A stretch of DNA of 64,000 nucleotides, taken from Oryzisolibacter sp. LB2S (lineage in GTDB: Bacteria; Pseudomonadota; Gammaproteobacteria; Burkholderiales; Burkholderiaceae_C). Below, in pieces: positions 29,891 through 39,568 of the stretch; the stretch's first letter is position 1; each line of letters begins with the position of its first letter. The stretch spans positions 3,376,494 through 3,440,493 of the forward strand of contig NZ_CP160388.1 of NCBI RefSeq assembly GCF_040732315.1. Direction: 5' to 3'. A model generated the notes under the pieces. That model was not told the DNA's origin. It saw only the letters and a program-made list of their open reading frames with translations, and did not search any database. A program made the position numbers and the translations under genes.

Positions 29891-30846
29891 GCCTTGCCCT
29901 CCTGTTCTTCCTGTGCCTCGACCTGCTCGAACACGGTTTCCGCGCCCTCGGGCAGCAGCTCTATGGTGGCGCGCAGGCCGGGCAGCGTCGCCATCAGTTC
30001 GGCCTCGACGCCGGCGCGCGCCTTGGCCGCGCGGCCCAGCGTCCAGTGCGCGGGCACATGCATGTGCAGGTCCACAAAGCTGCGCGCACCGGCGCGGCGC
30101 GTGGTGAGGCTGTCGAAATGCACGGCGCCGCCGCTCGCCCGGCCATAGGCGTCGAGCACGGCCTGCACGCGCGCAAGCCGCGCGGGCTCCAGGGCCTCGT
30201 CCATCAGGCCCTGGCTGGACTGCCAGATCAGCCGGCCGCCCTCGCGCAGGATGTTCAGCGCCACGCCCATGGCCACCAGCGGGTCCAGCCACAGCCAGCC
30301 CGTGGCGCCCGCGGCCAGCAGGCCCACGACGACGCCGACGGAGGTCCACACATCGGTCATCAGGTGACGCGCGTCGCCCTCGAGCGCGAGGGAGCGGTGC
30401 ACCTGCGCCGCGCGCAGCATGCCCCAGGCGAGCAGGCCGTTGCAGGCGGTGCTCAACAGGGACAGGCCCATGCCCCAGCCGAGCTGCTCGAGCGGCTGCG
30501 GGTGCACGAGGCGCATCACGGCGGCCCAGAAGATGGCGACGCTCGCGCCGACGATGAGGATGCCCTCGAAGCCCGAGGAGAAATACTCCGCCTTGTGGTG
30601 GCCGTAGGGATGGTCCGCGTCCGCCGGGCGGCGCGCCACGGTGACCATGGCCAGGGCAAACATGGCGCCTGCCAGGTTGACGAAGGATTCGAGCGCGTCC
30701 GAAAGCAGCCCGACGGAGCCGCTGACCCACCAGGCCAGGGTCTTGAGGGCAATGGTCAGCACGGCCACGCCCACCGAGGCGCGCAGCAGGTTGTGCGGCG
30801 TCATCCAGGCGGGCACATGCAGGGGGGTGGAGGCGGCGGGTCGCAT
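29887..30846 (-). CDS. Cation diffusion facilitator (FieF/CzcD-like)
   Basis: A 319-residue protein with about six membrane helices. SDALES in helix 2 and HLMTDVWTS in helix 5 carry the metal-site residues (D/D and H/D). [13 protein letters not shown] is the conserved loop. The C-terminal cytoplasmic domain (about residues 215-300) includes [14 protein letters not shown]. It would export Zn, Fe or another divalent metal using the proton gradient. Metal specificity is uncertain. Confidence 0.9.
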   Translation of the reverse strand: MRPAASTPLHVPAWMTPHNLLRASVGVAVLTIALKTLAWWVSGSVGLLSDALESFVNLAGAMFALAMVTVARRPADADHPYGHHKAEYFSSGFEGILIVGASVAIFWAAVMRLVHPQPLEQLGWGMGLSLLSTACNGLLAWGMLRAAQVHRSLALEGDARHLMTDVWTSVGVVVGLLAAGATGWLWLDPLVAMGVALNILREGGRLIWQSSQGLMDEALEPARLARVQAVLDAYGRASGGAVHFDSLTTRRAGARSFVDLHMHVPAHWTLGRAAKARAGVEAELMATLPGLRATIELLPEGAETVFEQVEAQEEQEGKA

Positions 30847-30853
30847 GGGCGGA

Positions 30854-30859
30854 ATTATC
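30854..30859 (-). promoter_or_regulatory. -10-like box directly before the CDF gene
   Basis: On the minus strand GATAAT, 7 bases (TCCGCCC), then ATG. It is close to the sigma-70 -10 consensus and no Shine-Dalgarno is seen, so a leaderless mRNA is plausible. Confidence 0.45.
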
Positions 30860-30980
30860 CGGTCGCGCGCGGCGGCCGACGGCGGCCCTGGTGGCCCACG
30901 GTGGCCCGGGCAGTCAATATCTTTGTCACCAACCCATGGGCAATACGCTATAAGCTTGCAGTTTCCTTACCTGCTCATCC

Positions 30981-33092
30981 ATGCGCACCAAGCCCCGCAC
31001 CGACCAGGCCCCGAGCCGATTGGCCCCGCCCGTCGGCGCCACCTTGCTGCATCTCGTGGCCCAGGCCGTTCCGGTCATGCTGGCCTACTTCGAGCAAGGG
31101 CCCGCGGGCCTGCGCTGCGGCTTCGTCAACCAGCGCTTTGCCGACTTCCTCGGGCGTGGCGTTGACGACCTCATCGGCCAGAGCGCTCGGGACATTCTCG
31201 ACGCACCGACATGGCAGGAGATCTCGCCCCTGGTGCGGCGCGCGCTCGCGGGCGAGGCCGTGCAGCATGTCTGTGACTGCCCCCGGGCCAGCGGCACTGC
31301 GCGCGTGCTGGAGTTCAGCCTGCAGCCCGAGCAGGCCACGGGCGACGGCGACAGCACCACGCGCGGCCTGCTGATGCTGGTCGACGACATCACCGAGCGC
31401 CGTGCGGCCGAGCGGGCCCTGCGCCTGGGCGAGGAGCGCATGCGCAAGTTTGCCGAGGCCACCGAGGAGGGCCTGGTGTTCCACCGCGACGGCCGCATCG
31501 TCGACACCAACGACGCCCTGCTGCGCATGACCGGCTACACGCTGGCCGAGGCCGTGGGCCGGTCGATCTTCGATTTCATCCTGCCCAAGTACCGCGCGCT
31601 GGCCCAGGAATACACGCGCCGCGGGCGCGAGTACCCCTATGAGCTGGCCATGCGCCACAAGGACGGCCACATCGTTCCCATCGAGGCCGTGGGCAAGACC
31701 ATGCCCGGGCACGAGGACGAGTTCCGCGTCGTCGTGGTGCGCGACATCACGGCGCGCAAGCAGGCCCAGGAGCGCGCGCGCTTCCTGTCCCTGCACGACC
31801 CGCTGACGCAGCTGCCCAACCGCAGCCACCTGATGCTCGAGCTCGCGCAATGGACCAGCGGCGCGTTCCGGCGCAGGCGCGCGGCGCTGCTGTTCGTCGA
31901 TCTGGACCACTTCAAGACCGTCAATGAATCCCTGGGCCACGAGGCCGGCGACCGGCTGCTGTGCGAGATGGCGCGGCGCCTGCAGGACTGCGTCAAGGCC
32001 ATGGACTTCGTGGCGCGCGTGGGCGGCGACCAGTTCGTCGTGTTGCTGAACAACCGGCGCAATCGCGACGCCGTCGCCGCCCTGGCCGACAGGCTCATCG
32101 AGCGCGTGCAGGCCACCTATGTCAGCGACGGCACGCGCCTGTCGCTCTCGCCCTCGATAGGCATCAGCGTCTTTCCCGACGATGGCTACGGCCCCGACGA
32201 GCTGCTGCGCCGCGCCGACACCGCCATGCAGCAGGCCAAGGAAAGTGGCCGCGGCACGCGCCTGTTCTACACCGCGGACATGGAGGGGCAGCCAACCGAG
32301 GTCCTGCAGCAGGAGCATCTGCTGCGCAATGCCGTCTTCCACGAGGCCCTGGAGCTGCACTACCAGCCCCAGGTCCAGCTGGGCTCGGGCCGGCTCATGG
32401 GCTTCGAGGCGCTGGTGCGCTGGCGCCATCCCGAACGTGGCCTGGTCGGGCCCGACGAGTTCATTCCCCTGGCCGAGTCACGCGGCCTGATCTCGCCCAT
32501 AGGCCGCTGGGTGCTGCGCGAGGCCTGCCGCCAGCTCAAGGCCTGGCAGGACGAGGGCCTGGCCATGGTGCCCGTGGCCGTGAACCTCTCGGCCATAGAG
32601 TTCCGCCAGCGCGACGTGGCCGGAGAGATCGCCAGCGTGCTGCAGGAGACGGGCCTGGCGCCCCGCTACCTGGAGATAGAGATCACCGAGACCACGCTGA
32701 TGCAGCATGCCGAGCACACGCGCGCCACGCTGCAGGCGCTGCGCAACATGGGCGTGGCCGTCACCGTGGACGACTTCGGCACGGGCTATTCCTCGCTCAT
32801 CTACCTCAAGCGCTACCCGCTGGACAAGATCAAGGTGGATCGCTCCTTCGTCGTGGACACGCCCACCGACGGGGACAACGTGGCCATCGTCACCGCCATC
32901 GTGCAGCTCGCGCGCAGCCTGCAGCTGCAGCCCGTGGCCGAGGGCGTGCAGACCACCGCGCAGCTGGAACTGCTCGAACGCCTGGGCTGCGAGCTGGCCC
33001 AGGGCTTCGGCATCGCACGCCCGATGGATGCCGAACACACCCATGCCTGGCTGCGCACGAGGCCGCAGGCCCACCACGTGGCGACGACATGA
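30981..33092 (+). CDS. PAS-PAS-GGDEF-EAL cyclic-di-GMP protein (GGDEF degenerate)
   Basis: A 703-residue soluble protein. Two PAS domains lie at about residues 20-135 and 150-265. The GGDEF domain (about 280-440) has GGDQF near residue 347: the Glu is replaced by Gln, and the I-site is KxxD instead of RxxD, so cyclase activity is doubtful. The EAL domain (about 455-695) keeps EALVRW, NLSAIEF, EITET, DDFGTGYSS and EGVQT, so phosphodiesterase activity is likely. It probably degrades c-di-GMP in response to a PAS-sensed signal. Confidence 0.92.
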   Translation: MRTKPRTDQAPSRLAPPVGATLLHLVAQAVPVMLAYFEQGPAGLRCGFVNQRFADFLGRGVDDLIGQSARDILDAPTWQEISPLVRRALAGEAVQHVCDCPRASGTARVLEFSLQPEQATGDGDSTTRGLLMLVDDITERRAAERALRLGEERMRKFAEATEEGLVFHRDGRIVDTNDALLRMTGYTLAEAVGRSIFDFILPKYRALAQEYTRRGREYPYELAMRHKDGHIVPIEAVGKTMPGHEDEFRVVVVRDITARKQAQERARFLSLHDPLTQLPNRSHLMLELAQWTSGAFRRRRAALLFVDLDHFKTVNESLGHEAGDRLLCEMARRLQDCVKAMDFVARVGGDQFVVLLNNRRNRDAVAALADRLIERVQATYVSDGTRLSLSPSIGISVFPDDGYGPDELLRRADTAMQQAKESGRGTRLFYTADMEGQPTEVLQQEHLLRNAVFHEALELHYQPQVQLGSGRLMGFEALVRWRHPERGLVGPDEFIPLAESRGLISPIGRWVLREACRQLKAWQDEGLAMVPVAVNLSAIEFRQRDVAGEIASVLQETGLAPRYLEIEITETTLMQHAEHTRATLQALRNMGVAVTVDDFGTGYSSLIYLKRYPLDKIKVDRSFVVDTPTDGDNVAIVTAIVQLARSLQLQPVAEGVQTTAQLELLERLGCELAQGFGIARPMDAEHTHAWLRTRPQAHHVATT

Positions 33093-33115
33093 CGGCGGCA
33101 TGACGGCGCGCCATG

Positions 33116-33121
33116 GACAAT
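33116..33121 (+). promoter_or_regulatory. -10-like box directly before amn
   Basis: GACAAT, 6 bases, ATG at 33128. The box overlaps an alternative upstream ATG (33113). It is a candidate leaderless start. Confidence 0.4.
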
Positions 33122-33127
33122 AGGCCC

Positions 33128-34612
33128 ATGGCCACCTCTCCCGCCTTCATCACCGAATCCAGCCTGCACACCGACCCCGCCGACGCCCTGGCGCAGGTGC
33201 AGCGCATCTACCAGCAGCAGATCGACCACCTGCGCGGCGCCATGCAGCGCTTCGTGGCCGGCGAGACACCGGCCGAGCCGGTGCGCGCCTGCTACCCCTA
33301 TGTGCGCGTGCACATCACGAGCGTGGCACGCGCGGCCACGCAGCTGGCCTACGGCTTCATCGAGGGCCCGGGGGTCTACGAGACCACGCTCACGCGGCCC
33401 GACCTGTTTGCCGGCTACTACCTCGAGCAGCTGCGCCTGCTGCGCGCCAACCATGGCGTGGAGCTGGAGGTGGGGCTGAGCCGCCAGCCCATACCCATCC
33501 ACTTCTCGTTCGCCGAGCATGACTATGTCGAGGGCCAGCTCAGCCCCGAGCGGCGCATGCTGATGCGCGACCTGTTCGACCTGCCCGACCTCGCGGCAAT
33601 GGACGACGGCATCGCCAACGGCACCTGGACACCGCGCCCGGGCCAGGCCCAGCCCCTGTCACTGTTCACTGCGCCGCGCGTGGACTATTCGCTGCACCGG
33701 CTTCGCCACTACACGGGCACGCTGCCCGAGTGGTTCCAGAACTTCGTGCTGTTCACCAACTACCAGTTCTACATCGACGAATTCGTGCGCCTGGGCCATG
33801 CCGAGATGGCCCGGCCCGACAGCGAATACATCGCCTTCATCGAGCCCGGCAACGTGGTCACGCGCCGCGCGGGCCTGGCCGCCGAGCCCGGCGACGAGCT
33901 CGGCACGCCGCCACCGCGCCTGCCGCAGATGCCCGCCTACCACCTGGTGCGCGCGGACAACAGCGGCATCACCATGGTCAACATCGGCGTCGGCCCGGCC
34001 AACGCCAAGACCATCACCGATCACATCGCCGTGCTGCGCCCGCATGCCTGGATGATGCTGGGCCATTGCGCGGGCCTGAGGAACAGCCAGCAGCTGGGCG
34101 ACTACGTGCTGGCCCATGCCTATGTGCGCGAGGACCATGTGCTCGACGCCGAGCTGCCGCTGTGGGTACCCGTGCCCGCGCTGGCCGAAATTCAGGTCGC
34201 GCTGCAGCAGGCCGTGGCCGACGTCACGCAGATGCCGCAGGACCAGCTCAAGCGCATCATGCGCACCGGCACCGTGGCCAGCACCGACAACCGCAACTGG
34301 GAGCTGCTGCCCGACAACCTGCCCCAGCGGCGCTTCAGCCAAAGCCGCGCCGTGGCGCTGGACATGGAGAGCGCGACGATCGCCGCCAACGGCTTTCGCT
34401 TCCGCGTGCCCTACGGCACGCTGCTGTGCGTCTCCGACAAGCCGCTGCACGGCGAGATCAAGCTGCCCGGCATGGCCAACCAGTTCTACCGCGACCGCGT
34501 CGACCAGCACCTGCGCATAGGCATGCGCGCCATCGACATCCTGCGCGCGGGCGGCGTGCAGCGCCTGCACAGCCGCAAGCTGCGCAGCTTTGCGGAGGTG
34601 GCGTTCCAGTAA
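33128..34612 (+). CDS. amn: AMP nucleosidase
   Basis: A 494-residue protein. The N-terminal Amn-specific domain (about residues 15-190) includes YPYVRVHI and HFSFAEHDYVEG. The C-terminal nucleoside-phosphorylase-like domain has NIGVGPANAKTITDHIAVLRP, LGHCAGLRNSQQLGDYVLAHA and ALDMESATIAANGFRF. It hydrolyses AMP to adenine and ribose 5-phosphate, helping to set the adenylate pool. ATG 33113 would add five residues; 33128 was preferred because homology starts there and a -10-like box ends 6 bases before it. Confidence 0.93.
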   Translation: MATSPAFITESSLHTDPADALAQVQRIYQQQIDHLRGAMQRFVAGETPAEPVRACYPYVRVHITSVARAATQLAYGFIEGPGVYETTLTRPDLFAGYYLEQLRLLRANHGVELEVGLSRQPIPIHFSFAEHDYVEGQLSPERRMLMRDLFDLPDLAAMDDGIANGTWTPRPGQAQPLSLFTAPRVDYSLHRLRHYTGTLPEWFQNFVLFTNYQFYIDEFVRLGHAEMARPDSEYIAFIEPGNVVTRRAGLAAEPGDELGTPPPRLPQMPAYHLVRADNSGITMVNIGVGPANAKTITDHIAVLRPHAWMMLGHCAGLRNSQQLGDYVLAHAYVREDHVLDAELPLWVPVPALAEIQVALQQAVADVTQMPQDQLKRIMRTGTVASTDNRNWELLPDNLPQRRFSQSRAVALDMESATIAANGFRFRVPYGTLLCVSDKPLHGEIKLPGMANQFYRDRVDQHLRIGMRAIDILRAGGVQRLHSRKLRSFAEVAFQ

Positions 34613-34719
34613 GGCTCAAGTAACGGATCCTGTTGATTCGCCTGCAAACCCCGTCATCCCCGCCCATCACTGTTTGGGTCCGTCTTTGCTACAGGGACAT
34701 GCGGCCGACCTACATCCCC

Positions 34720-34725
34720 CACAAT
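34720..34725 (+). promoter_or_regulatory. -10-like box directly before the NodI-like gene
   Basis: CACAAT, 6 bases, ATG at 34732, with no Shine-Dalgarno. The REP remnant GTCATCCCCGC lies further upstream at 34653-34663. Confidence 0.35.
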
Positions 34726-34731
34726 CGCCGC

Positions 34732-35673
34732 ATGAGCCCGCTCTTCGAAGTCCAGGACCTGCGCAAACGCTACGGCGGCAACACCGTGGTCGACGGTGTG
34801 TCGTTCGCCATCGCCCCCGGGGAATGCCTGGGCGTGATCGGCCCCAACGGTGCGGGCAAGACCACCACCATCCGCATGTGCCTGGGCCTGACCGCGCCCG
34901 ACGCGGGCAGCGTGCACTTCTACCCCGGCGCGGCCGCCACGCCGCTGGCCATGCCCCAGGACGCGCTGGCCATCAAGGCGCAGCTGGGCGTGGTGGCGCA
35001 GTTCGACAGCCTGGACCCGGACTTCAGCTGCGCGGAGAACCTGCGCGTGTTCGGGCGCTACTTCGGCCTCAAGGGCGCGGCCATGCAGGCGCGCATCGCG
35101 CCGCTGCTCGAATTTGCCGCGCTCACCACCAAGGCCGACGCGCGGCCCGGCGCGCTGTCGGGCGGCATGCGCCGACGCCTGTCGCTCGCGCGCGCCCTGG
35201 TCAACGACCCGCGCCTATTGCTGCTCGACGAGCCCACCACCGGCCTGGACCCGCAGGCGCGCCACCTGATGTGGGAGCGGCTGCAGCAGCTGCTGCAGCA
35301 GGGCAAGTCCATCCTGCTGACCACGCATTTCATGGACGAGGCCGAGCGCCTGTGCTCGCGCCTGCTGGTGCTCGACCATGGCCGCAAGATCGCCGAGGGC
35401 CGGCCGCGCGAGCTCATCGCCGAGCATCTGGAGCGCGAGGTGGTCGAGGCCTACGGCAACGGCGCCCTGACGCTGGCCCACGACGCGCGCCTGCGCCAGC
35501 TCGCCGCGCGCGTCGAGGTCAGCGGCGAGACCGTGTTCTTCTACACCCAGGACGCACGCCCGCTGCTCGCTGCCCTGGCCGACCATGCCCAGCTGCGCAC
35601 CCTGCACCGCCCGGCCAATCTCGAGGACCTGTTCCTCAAGCTCACCGGCCGCCAGATTCGTGAGGATGCCTGA
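34732..35673 (+). CDS. ABC-2 type ATPase, NodI/DrrA-like
   Basis: A 313-residue ATPase. [17 protein letters not shown] is Walker [20 protein letters not shown] the signature and [13 protein letters not shown]alker B, with the NodI-like feature [14 protein letters not shown] after the Q-loop. A C-terminal regulatory tail (about residues 230-313) follows. The next gene, 1 base later, is a NodJ-like permease. Outside rhizobia such pairs are annotated as NodIJ but export unknown lipids, sugars or drugs; nothing here suggests nodulation. Confidence 0.9.
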   Translation: MSPLFEVQDLRKRYGGNTVVDGVSFAIAPGECLGVIGPNGAGKTTTIRMCLGLTAPDAGSVHFYPGAAATPLAMPQDALAIKAQLGVVAQFDSLDPDFSCAENLRVFGRYFGLKGAAMQARIAPLLEFAALTTKADARPGALSGGMRRRLSLARALVNDPRLLLLDEPTTGLDPQARHLMWERLQQLLQQGKSILLTTHFMDEAERLCSRLLVLDHGRKIAEGRPRELIAEHLEREVVEAYGNGALTLAHDARLRQLAARVEVSGETVFFYTQDARPLLAALADHAQLRTLHRPANLEDLFLKLTGRQIREDA

Positions 35674-35674
35674 C

Positions 35675-36484
35675 ATGTCCACTCCTTCCACCCCCAGCAT
35701 CTGGCGCGCGCCCGACCTGTCGCTGCGCTGGTGGCCCGTGTTCCTGCGCAACCTGCTGGTGTGGCGCAAGCTGGCCATCCCCAGCCTCGTGGGCAACATC
35801 GCCGAGCCGCTGATCTGGCTCGTGGCCTTTGGCTACGGCATGGGTGCGCTGGTCGGCGAGATCAGCGTGAACGGGCAGAAGGTGCCCTACATCCTGTTCC
35901 TGGCCAGCGGCTCGATCTGCATGAGCGCCATGAACGCCGCGAGCTTCGAGGCGCTGTACTCGGCCTTCTCGCGCATGCATGTGCAGAAAACCTGGGACGG
36001 CATCATGAACGCGCCCATCAGCCTGGACAGCGTGCTGCTGGCCGAGATGCTCTGGTCCGCGTTCAAGTCCCTGTTCAGCACCACGGCCATCCTCGGCGTG
36101 ATGCTGGCGCTGTCCATCAGCCATGCACCCAAGCTCATCGTGGCCTGGCCCGTGCTGCTGTGCGTGGGCATCATGTTCGCGAGCATCGCGCTGATCTTCA
36201 ACGCCCTGGCCCAGGGCTACGACTTCTTCACCTACTACTTCACGCTGGTGCTCACGCCCATGATGTTTCTTTCGGGCGTGTTCTTCCCGCGCGATCAGCT
36301 GCCCGAGGCCGTGCGCATCGCCTCCGACTGGCTGCCGCTGACCAACGCCGTGGAACTGGTGCGCCCGCTGTTCATGGACCAGTGGCCGCAGCAGCCGCTG
36401 CGCCACGGCCTGGTGGTGGCCGTGACCACCGCGGTCGCCTACTGGCTGGCGCTGGCGCTCACGCGCAGGCGCTTTCGCGCCTGA
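35675..36484 (+). CDS. ABC-2 type permease, NodJ-like
   Basis: A 269-residue protein with about six membrane helices. [32 protein letters not shown] and [20 protein letters not shown] (shown here as family landmarks, each spanning helix boundaries near residues 22-55 and 185-205) fit NodJ/ABC-2 permeases. It pairs with the ATPase immediately upstream. Start 35675 was preferred over 35666 because GAGG is better spaced. Confidence 0.88.
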   Translation: MSTPSTPSIWRAPDLSLRWWPVFLRNLLVWRKLAIPSLVGNIAEPLIWLVAFGYGMGALVGEISVNGQKVPYILFLASGSICMSAMNAASFEALYSAFSRMHVQKTWDGIMNAPISLDSVLLAEMLWSAFKSLFSTTAILGVMLALSISHAPKLIVAWPVLLCVGIMFASIALIFNALAQGYDFFTYYFTLVLTPMMFLSGVFFPRDQLPEAVRIASDWLPLTNAVELVRPLFMDQWPQQPLRHGLVVAVTTAVAYWLALALTRRRFRA

Positions 36485-36507
36485 GCGTGCCCTGCTGGGC
36501 GCCCGAT

Positions 36508-37437
36508 TCAACGCCCCTTCCAGGGCACCAGCCGACGCTCCATCCAGCGCATCAGCAGGTCAAACGCCAGGGCCATGGCGCCAATGACCAGGATGCCCAT
36601 GATGACCACATCGGTCACCATGAACTTGGAGGCACTCAGCACCATGAAGCCCAGGCCTGCCGTGGCGGCCACCATCTCGGCGGCGACCAGGGTGGTCCAG
36701 CCAAAGCCGATGGCGATGCGCATGCCGGTCAGGATGTCGGGCAGCGCCGCGGGCGCTATCACATGCCGCAGCACCTGCGCGCGCGAGGCGCCCATGGAAT
36801 AGGCCGCATGGATTTGCTCGATGGCCACCGAGCGCACGCCGGCCCTGGCACTCAAGGCCAGGGGCGCAAACATGGCGAGATAGATCAGCACGATCTTGGA
36901 GCTCTCGCCGATGCCCAGCCAGATGACCACCAGCGGCAGATAGGCCAGCGGCGGCAGCGGGCGATAGAACTCGATCACCGGATCGAACAGGCCGCGCACC
37001 ACCCGGTTGACGCCCATGAGCACGCCGACCGGAATGGCCGTGACCACGGCCAGCGCAAACGCGCTGAACACGCGCATGGCGCTCCATCCGGCATGGGTGA
37101 GCAGGCTGGCATCGGCAAAGCCATCGACCGCGACATCGTGCAACTGGCGCCAGACATCCATGGGCGAGGGCAGGAACAAGGGCGCCACCCAGCCCTGGGC
37201 CGTGACCAGGGTCCACAGCGAGAGCAGCAGCACCACAGTGATGGCGCTGATGAGTCCGCTGCGGCCATTGCCGGGGGCGCCGTATTGCTCGCCGGGGCTG
37301 ACCGGCGCTGCGCGGCGCAGGCGCGCGAGCAGGCCCCGGTGCGCCGCTGGCGTGGATCGCGCCGGCAAGGGCGGCGGCGCCACCGCGGTGCTGGCCAGAA
37401 CGGCGGCAGGGGATGCGGGAACGGTGGACGGCATCAT
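36508..37437 (-). CDS. tauC: Taurine-type ABC transporter permease
   Basis: A 309-residue protein with about six helices. An unusually long Pro/Ala-rich N-terminus (about 60 residues) precedes the first helix. The BPD transport motif is AAYSMGASRAQVLRHVIAPA, the cytoplasmic EAA loop that contacts the ATPase. RPLPPLAYLPLVVIWLGIGE is typical of the TauC/SsuC/NrtB family. It overlaps tauB by 4 bases. Assignment to taurine rests on the neighbouring TauR-like regulator and TauXY-like genes; sulfonate in general is the safer claim. Confidence 0.85.
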   Translation of the reverse strand: MMPSTVPASPAAVLASTAVAPPPLPARSTPAAHRGLLARLRRAAPVSPGEQYGAPGNGRSGLISAITVVLLLSLWTLVTAQGWVAPLFLPSPMDVWRQLHDVAVDGFADASLLTHAGWSAMRVFSAFALAVVTAIPVGVLMGVNRVVRGLFDPVIEFYRPLPPLAYLPLVVIWLGIGESSKIVLIYLAMFAPLALSARAGVRSVAIEQIHAAYSMGASRAQVLRHVIAPAALPDILTGMRIAIGFGWTTLVAAEMVAATAGLGFMVLSASKFMVTDVVIMGILVIGAMALAFDLLMRWMERRLVPWKGR

Positions 37438-38285
37438 GCTGCAATCTCCTCTGCGACTTCGTCGCCATGGATGATGCCCAGCACCTTCTCGCGCAGGGCA
37501 ATGAACTCGGGGGTGGACTTGACGGCCCGCGCATTGCGCGATTGCAGGAACTGGCGGCCAAAGTCCAGCGGGATCTCGTGCGTGATGCGTCCCGGGCGGG
37601 GCGACATGATGATGAGCTGCGTGCCCATGAACAGCGCCTCCTCCACGTCGTGGGTGATGAAGAACATCATCTTCTGGGTCCGGTGCCAGATGTCCAGAAT
37701 CAGCTCCTGCAGCCGCTCGCGGGTCAGCGCATCCAGGGCGCCCAGCGGCTCATCGAGCAGCAGCATGTGGGGGTCGTTGGTCAGCGCCCGGGCAATGCCC
37801 ACGCGCTGCTGCATGCCCCCGGAGAGCTGGTAGACCGCGTGATGGCGGAATTCGGCCAGGCCCGCCTGCGCCAGAAAATGCATGGCCCGCTCTTCCCGCT
37901 GCGCCCTGGGCACGCCCTTGAGCTTGAGACCAAAGGCCACGTTGTCCAGCACATTGAGCCAGGGCAGCAAGGCGTGCTTCTGGAACACCACGCCGCGCTC
38001 CGCACCCGGGCCGGTGATCTGGTCGCGCAAGCCGTTGTGGGCATCGATGCGCTCGGGCAGCTGGCCCTGGTAGGAGCCCAGGGTCATGACGCCATGCGTG
38101 GGCTGTATGAAACCCGCCATCAGGTTGAGCAAGGTGGTCTTGCCGCAGCCCGAGGCGCCCAGGGCCACGACGAAATCGCCCTGGTCTATCTGCAGGTTCA
38201 CGCCGGACAGGGCGGTGACGGACTGGCCCTTCTCGCGGCCGGGGAAAATGACGGAAACATCACTGATCTTGAGACTCAGACTCAT
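37434..38285 (-). CDS. tauB: Taurine-type ABC transporter ATPase
   Basis: A 283-residue ATPase. GASGCGKTTLLNLMAGF is Walker [20 protein letters not shown] the signature and LLLDEPLGALD Walker B; FFITHDVEEALFMGTQL is the H-loop region. A start at 38285 follows AGGAG. The C-terminus (about residues 240-283) is longer than in SsuB, as in TauB/NrtD. It drives sulfonate import with TauA and TauC. Confidence 0.88.
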   Translation of the reverse strand: MSLSLKISDVSVIFPGREKGQSVTALSGVNLQIDQGDFVVALGASGCGKTTLLNLMAGFIQPTHGVMTLGSYQGQLPERIDAHNGLRDQITGPGAERGVVFQKHALLPWLNVLDNVAFGLKLKGVPRAQREERAMHFLAQAGLAEFRHHAVYQLSGGMQQRVGIARALTNDPHMLLLDEPLGALDALTRERLQELILDIWHRTQKMMFFITHDVEEALFMGTQLIIMSPRPGRITHEIPLDFGRQFLQSRNARAVKSTPEFIALREKVLGIIHGDEVAEEIAA

Positions 38286-38336
38286 GGGTGGCTCCTGGCG
38301 CGGTGCACGCCGGGGTGGACGAAGCGGCACATGCCG

Positions 38337-39362
38337 TCACTTCACGGCGCTGACGAAGCTGCTGTTCACGGCGATGCCGTAGTCGGGCAGGACGGCCGGC
38401 ACCTTCTTCTGCCCCTTCAGAAACTCGGCCGTGGCCGACAGCGCCTTGGCCACCCCACTGCTCTTGCCGCCGCCCAGCCATGCCTGACTGGCCTGCTCGG
38501 CCGCCAGCGGGAACTGGTACAGCGCCAGCACGGGCGGCACCTCGGCCGGTTTGGCGCCGGACTGGCGGGCCACCTTCTGCACGGACTCGGACTGCGCCGT
38601 CCAGCTGGCGGGCTGGCGCACATAGTCGGCGGTCACGCCTTCGAGCACGCGCGTGAAGGCCTGCATGGCCGCACCGTTCTTCTCAGCAAAGCCCTTGTTC
38701 ACCACCAGCGCGTCGAACGTGGCCTTGCCCAGCTTGGTGAGATCGCCCGAGGTCAGCAGGACCTTGCCGTCCTGCTTGAGCTTGCCCAGCGCCGGGTCCC
38801 AGATGAAGGCGGCATCGATGTCGCCGCGCGCCCAGGCGGCGGGAATGTCCGAGGGCTGCAGGTTCATGACCTGGACCTTGCCTTGCAGGCCATAGTGCTC
38901 CAGGGCGAACATGGTGTGGAAATGCGTGGTCGAGACAAAGGGCACGGCGAGCTTCTTGCCGGCCAGATCGGCCATCTTCTGCACGCCGCTGGCGTTGCGC
39001 ACCACCAGGGCCTCGGCCTCGTTGATGTTGTCCAGGATCCAGAACACCTGGATGGGCACGCCACGGCTGACGGCGGCCGCCACCGGGCTGCTGCCGGCCA
39101 CGCCGATCTGCACATCGCCCGAGGCCATGGCCGCAACCACGTCCCCGCCGCTGTCGAAGTTGCGCCACTGAATCTTCCAGCCCGTGGCCTTTTCGAACTC
39201 CTGGTCGACGATGGCCCGCTTCCACGGCCCATACATGGACTGCACACCGATGGTGACGGTCTGTGCGCTCTGGGCATGCACTCCGGTTGCGGCACCGGCC
39301 AGAGCTGCGGCGGTTGCCACCATCAGCGCGCGACGGGAAAAGGAAAGCCTGTGGATCGACAT
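38337..39362 (-). CDS. tauA: Taurine-type ABC transporter substrate-binding protein
   Basis: A 341-residue periplasmic protein with a twin-arginine-like or Sec signal (SRRALMVATAAALAGAA; cleavage near VHAQS, residue 31). TVTIGVQSMYGPWKRAI and WRNFDSGGDVVAAMASGDVQIG (family region around residues 60-85) match the TauA/SsuA fold, and SSPVAAAVSRGVP follows. GGAGG lies 7 bases before the ATG. It is first in the tauABC run and divergent from tauR across a 206-base region rich in dyads. Confidence 0.9.
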   Translation of the reverse strand: MSIHRLSFSRRALMVATAAALAGAATGVHAQSAQTVTIGVQSMYGPWKRAIVDQEFEKATGWKIQWRNFDSGGDVVAAMASGDVQIGVAGSSPVAAAVSRGVPIQVFWILDNINEAEALVVRNASGVQKMADLAGKKLAVPFVSTTHFHTMFALEHYGLQGKVQVMNLQPSDIPAAWARGDIDAAFIWDPALGKLKQDGKVLLTSGDLTKLGKATFDALVVNKGFAEKNGAAMQAFTRVLEGVTADYVRQPASWTAQSESVQKVARQSGAKPAEVPPVLALYQFPLAAEQASQAWLGGGKSSGVAKALSATAEFLKGQKKVPAVLPDYGIAVNSSFVSAVK

Positions 39363-39410
39363 GAGAGAACCTCCGTGCAGTGAACTTGAAAACCTGAGGG
39401 GATGCTAGGA

Positions 39411-39527
39411 CGGGCCTGTGGACCGCCCTGGATCCAGTCACCACCTTTTGTGGTGCCAGTGCCCAAGCCTCTGCAAGAAGCAAGCCAGCCATCACTGGCC
39501 TGCTTCTTGCAGTGGCACACAGGCCCG
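39411..39527. promoter_or_regulatory. Nested dyads in the tauA/tauR divergent promoter
   Basis: Outer arms CGGGCCTGTG (39411-39420) and CACAGGCCCG (39518-39527) are perfect complements. Inside are CACCAC-CTTTT-GTGGTG, GTGGTGCCAG (39450-39459), and an 18-base hairpin CTGCAAGAAGCAAGCCAG (39471-39488) / CTGGCCTGCTTCTTGCAG (39495-39512) with one mismatch and a 6-base loop. The region separates divergent tauA and tauR, so it probably contains the operator for TauR. Confidence 0.6.
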
Positions 39528-39568
39528 CACTGCGCGGTGCAGCCCTTGCCCACTGCCCTGAAACTCCC

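Noticed and set aside
30923..30951. TTGTCA with CGCTAT/GCTATA as promoter of the PAS-GGDEF-EAL gene
   Set aside because: The -35 is fair but no hexamer at 16-18 bases fits the -10 consensus well; not enough to list as a feature.
34732..36484. NodI/NodJ similarity taken as nodulation genes
   Set aside because: No other nod gene or symbiosis context; the pair is a common ABC-2 exporter in betaproteobacteria.
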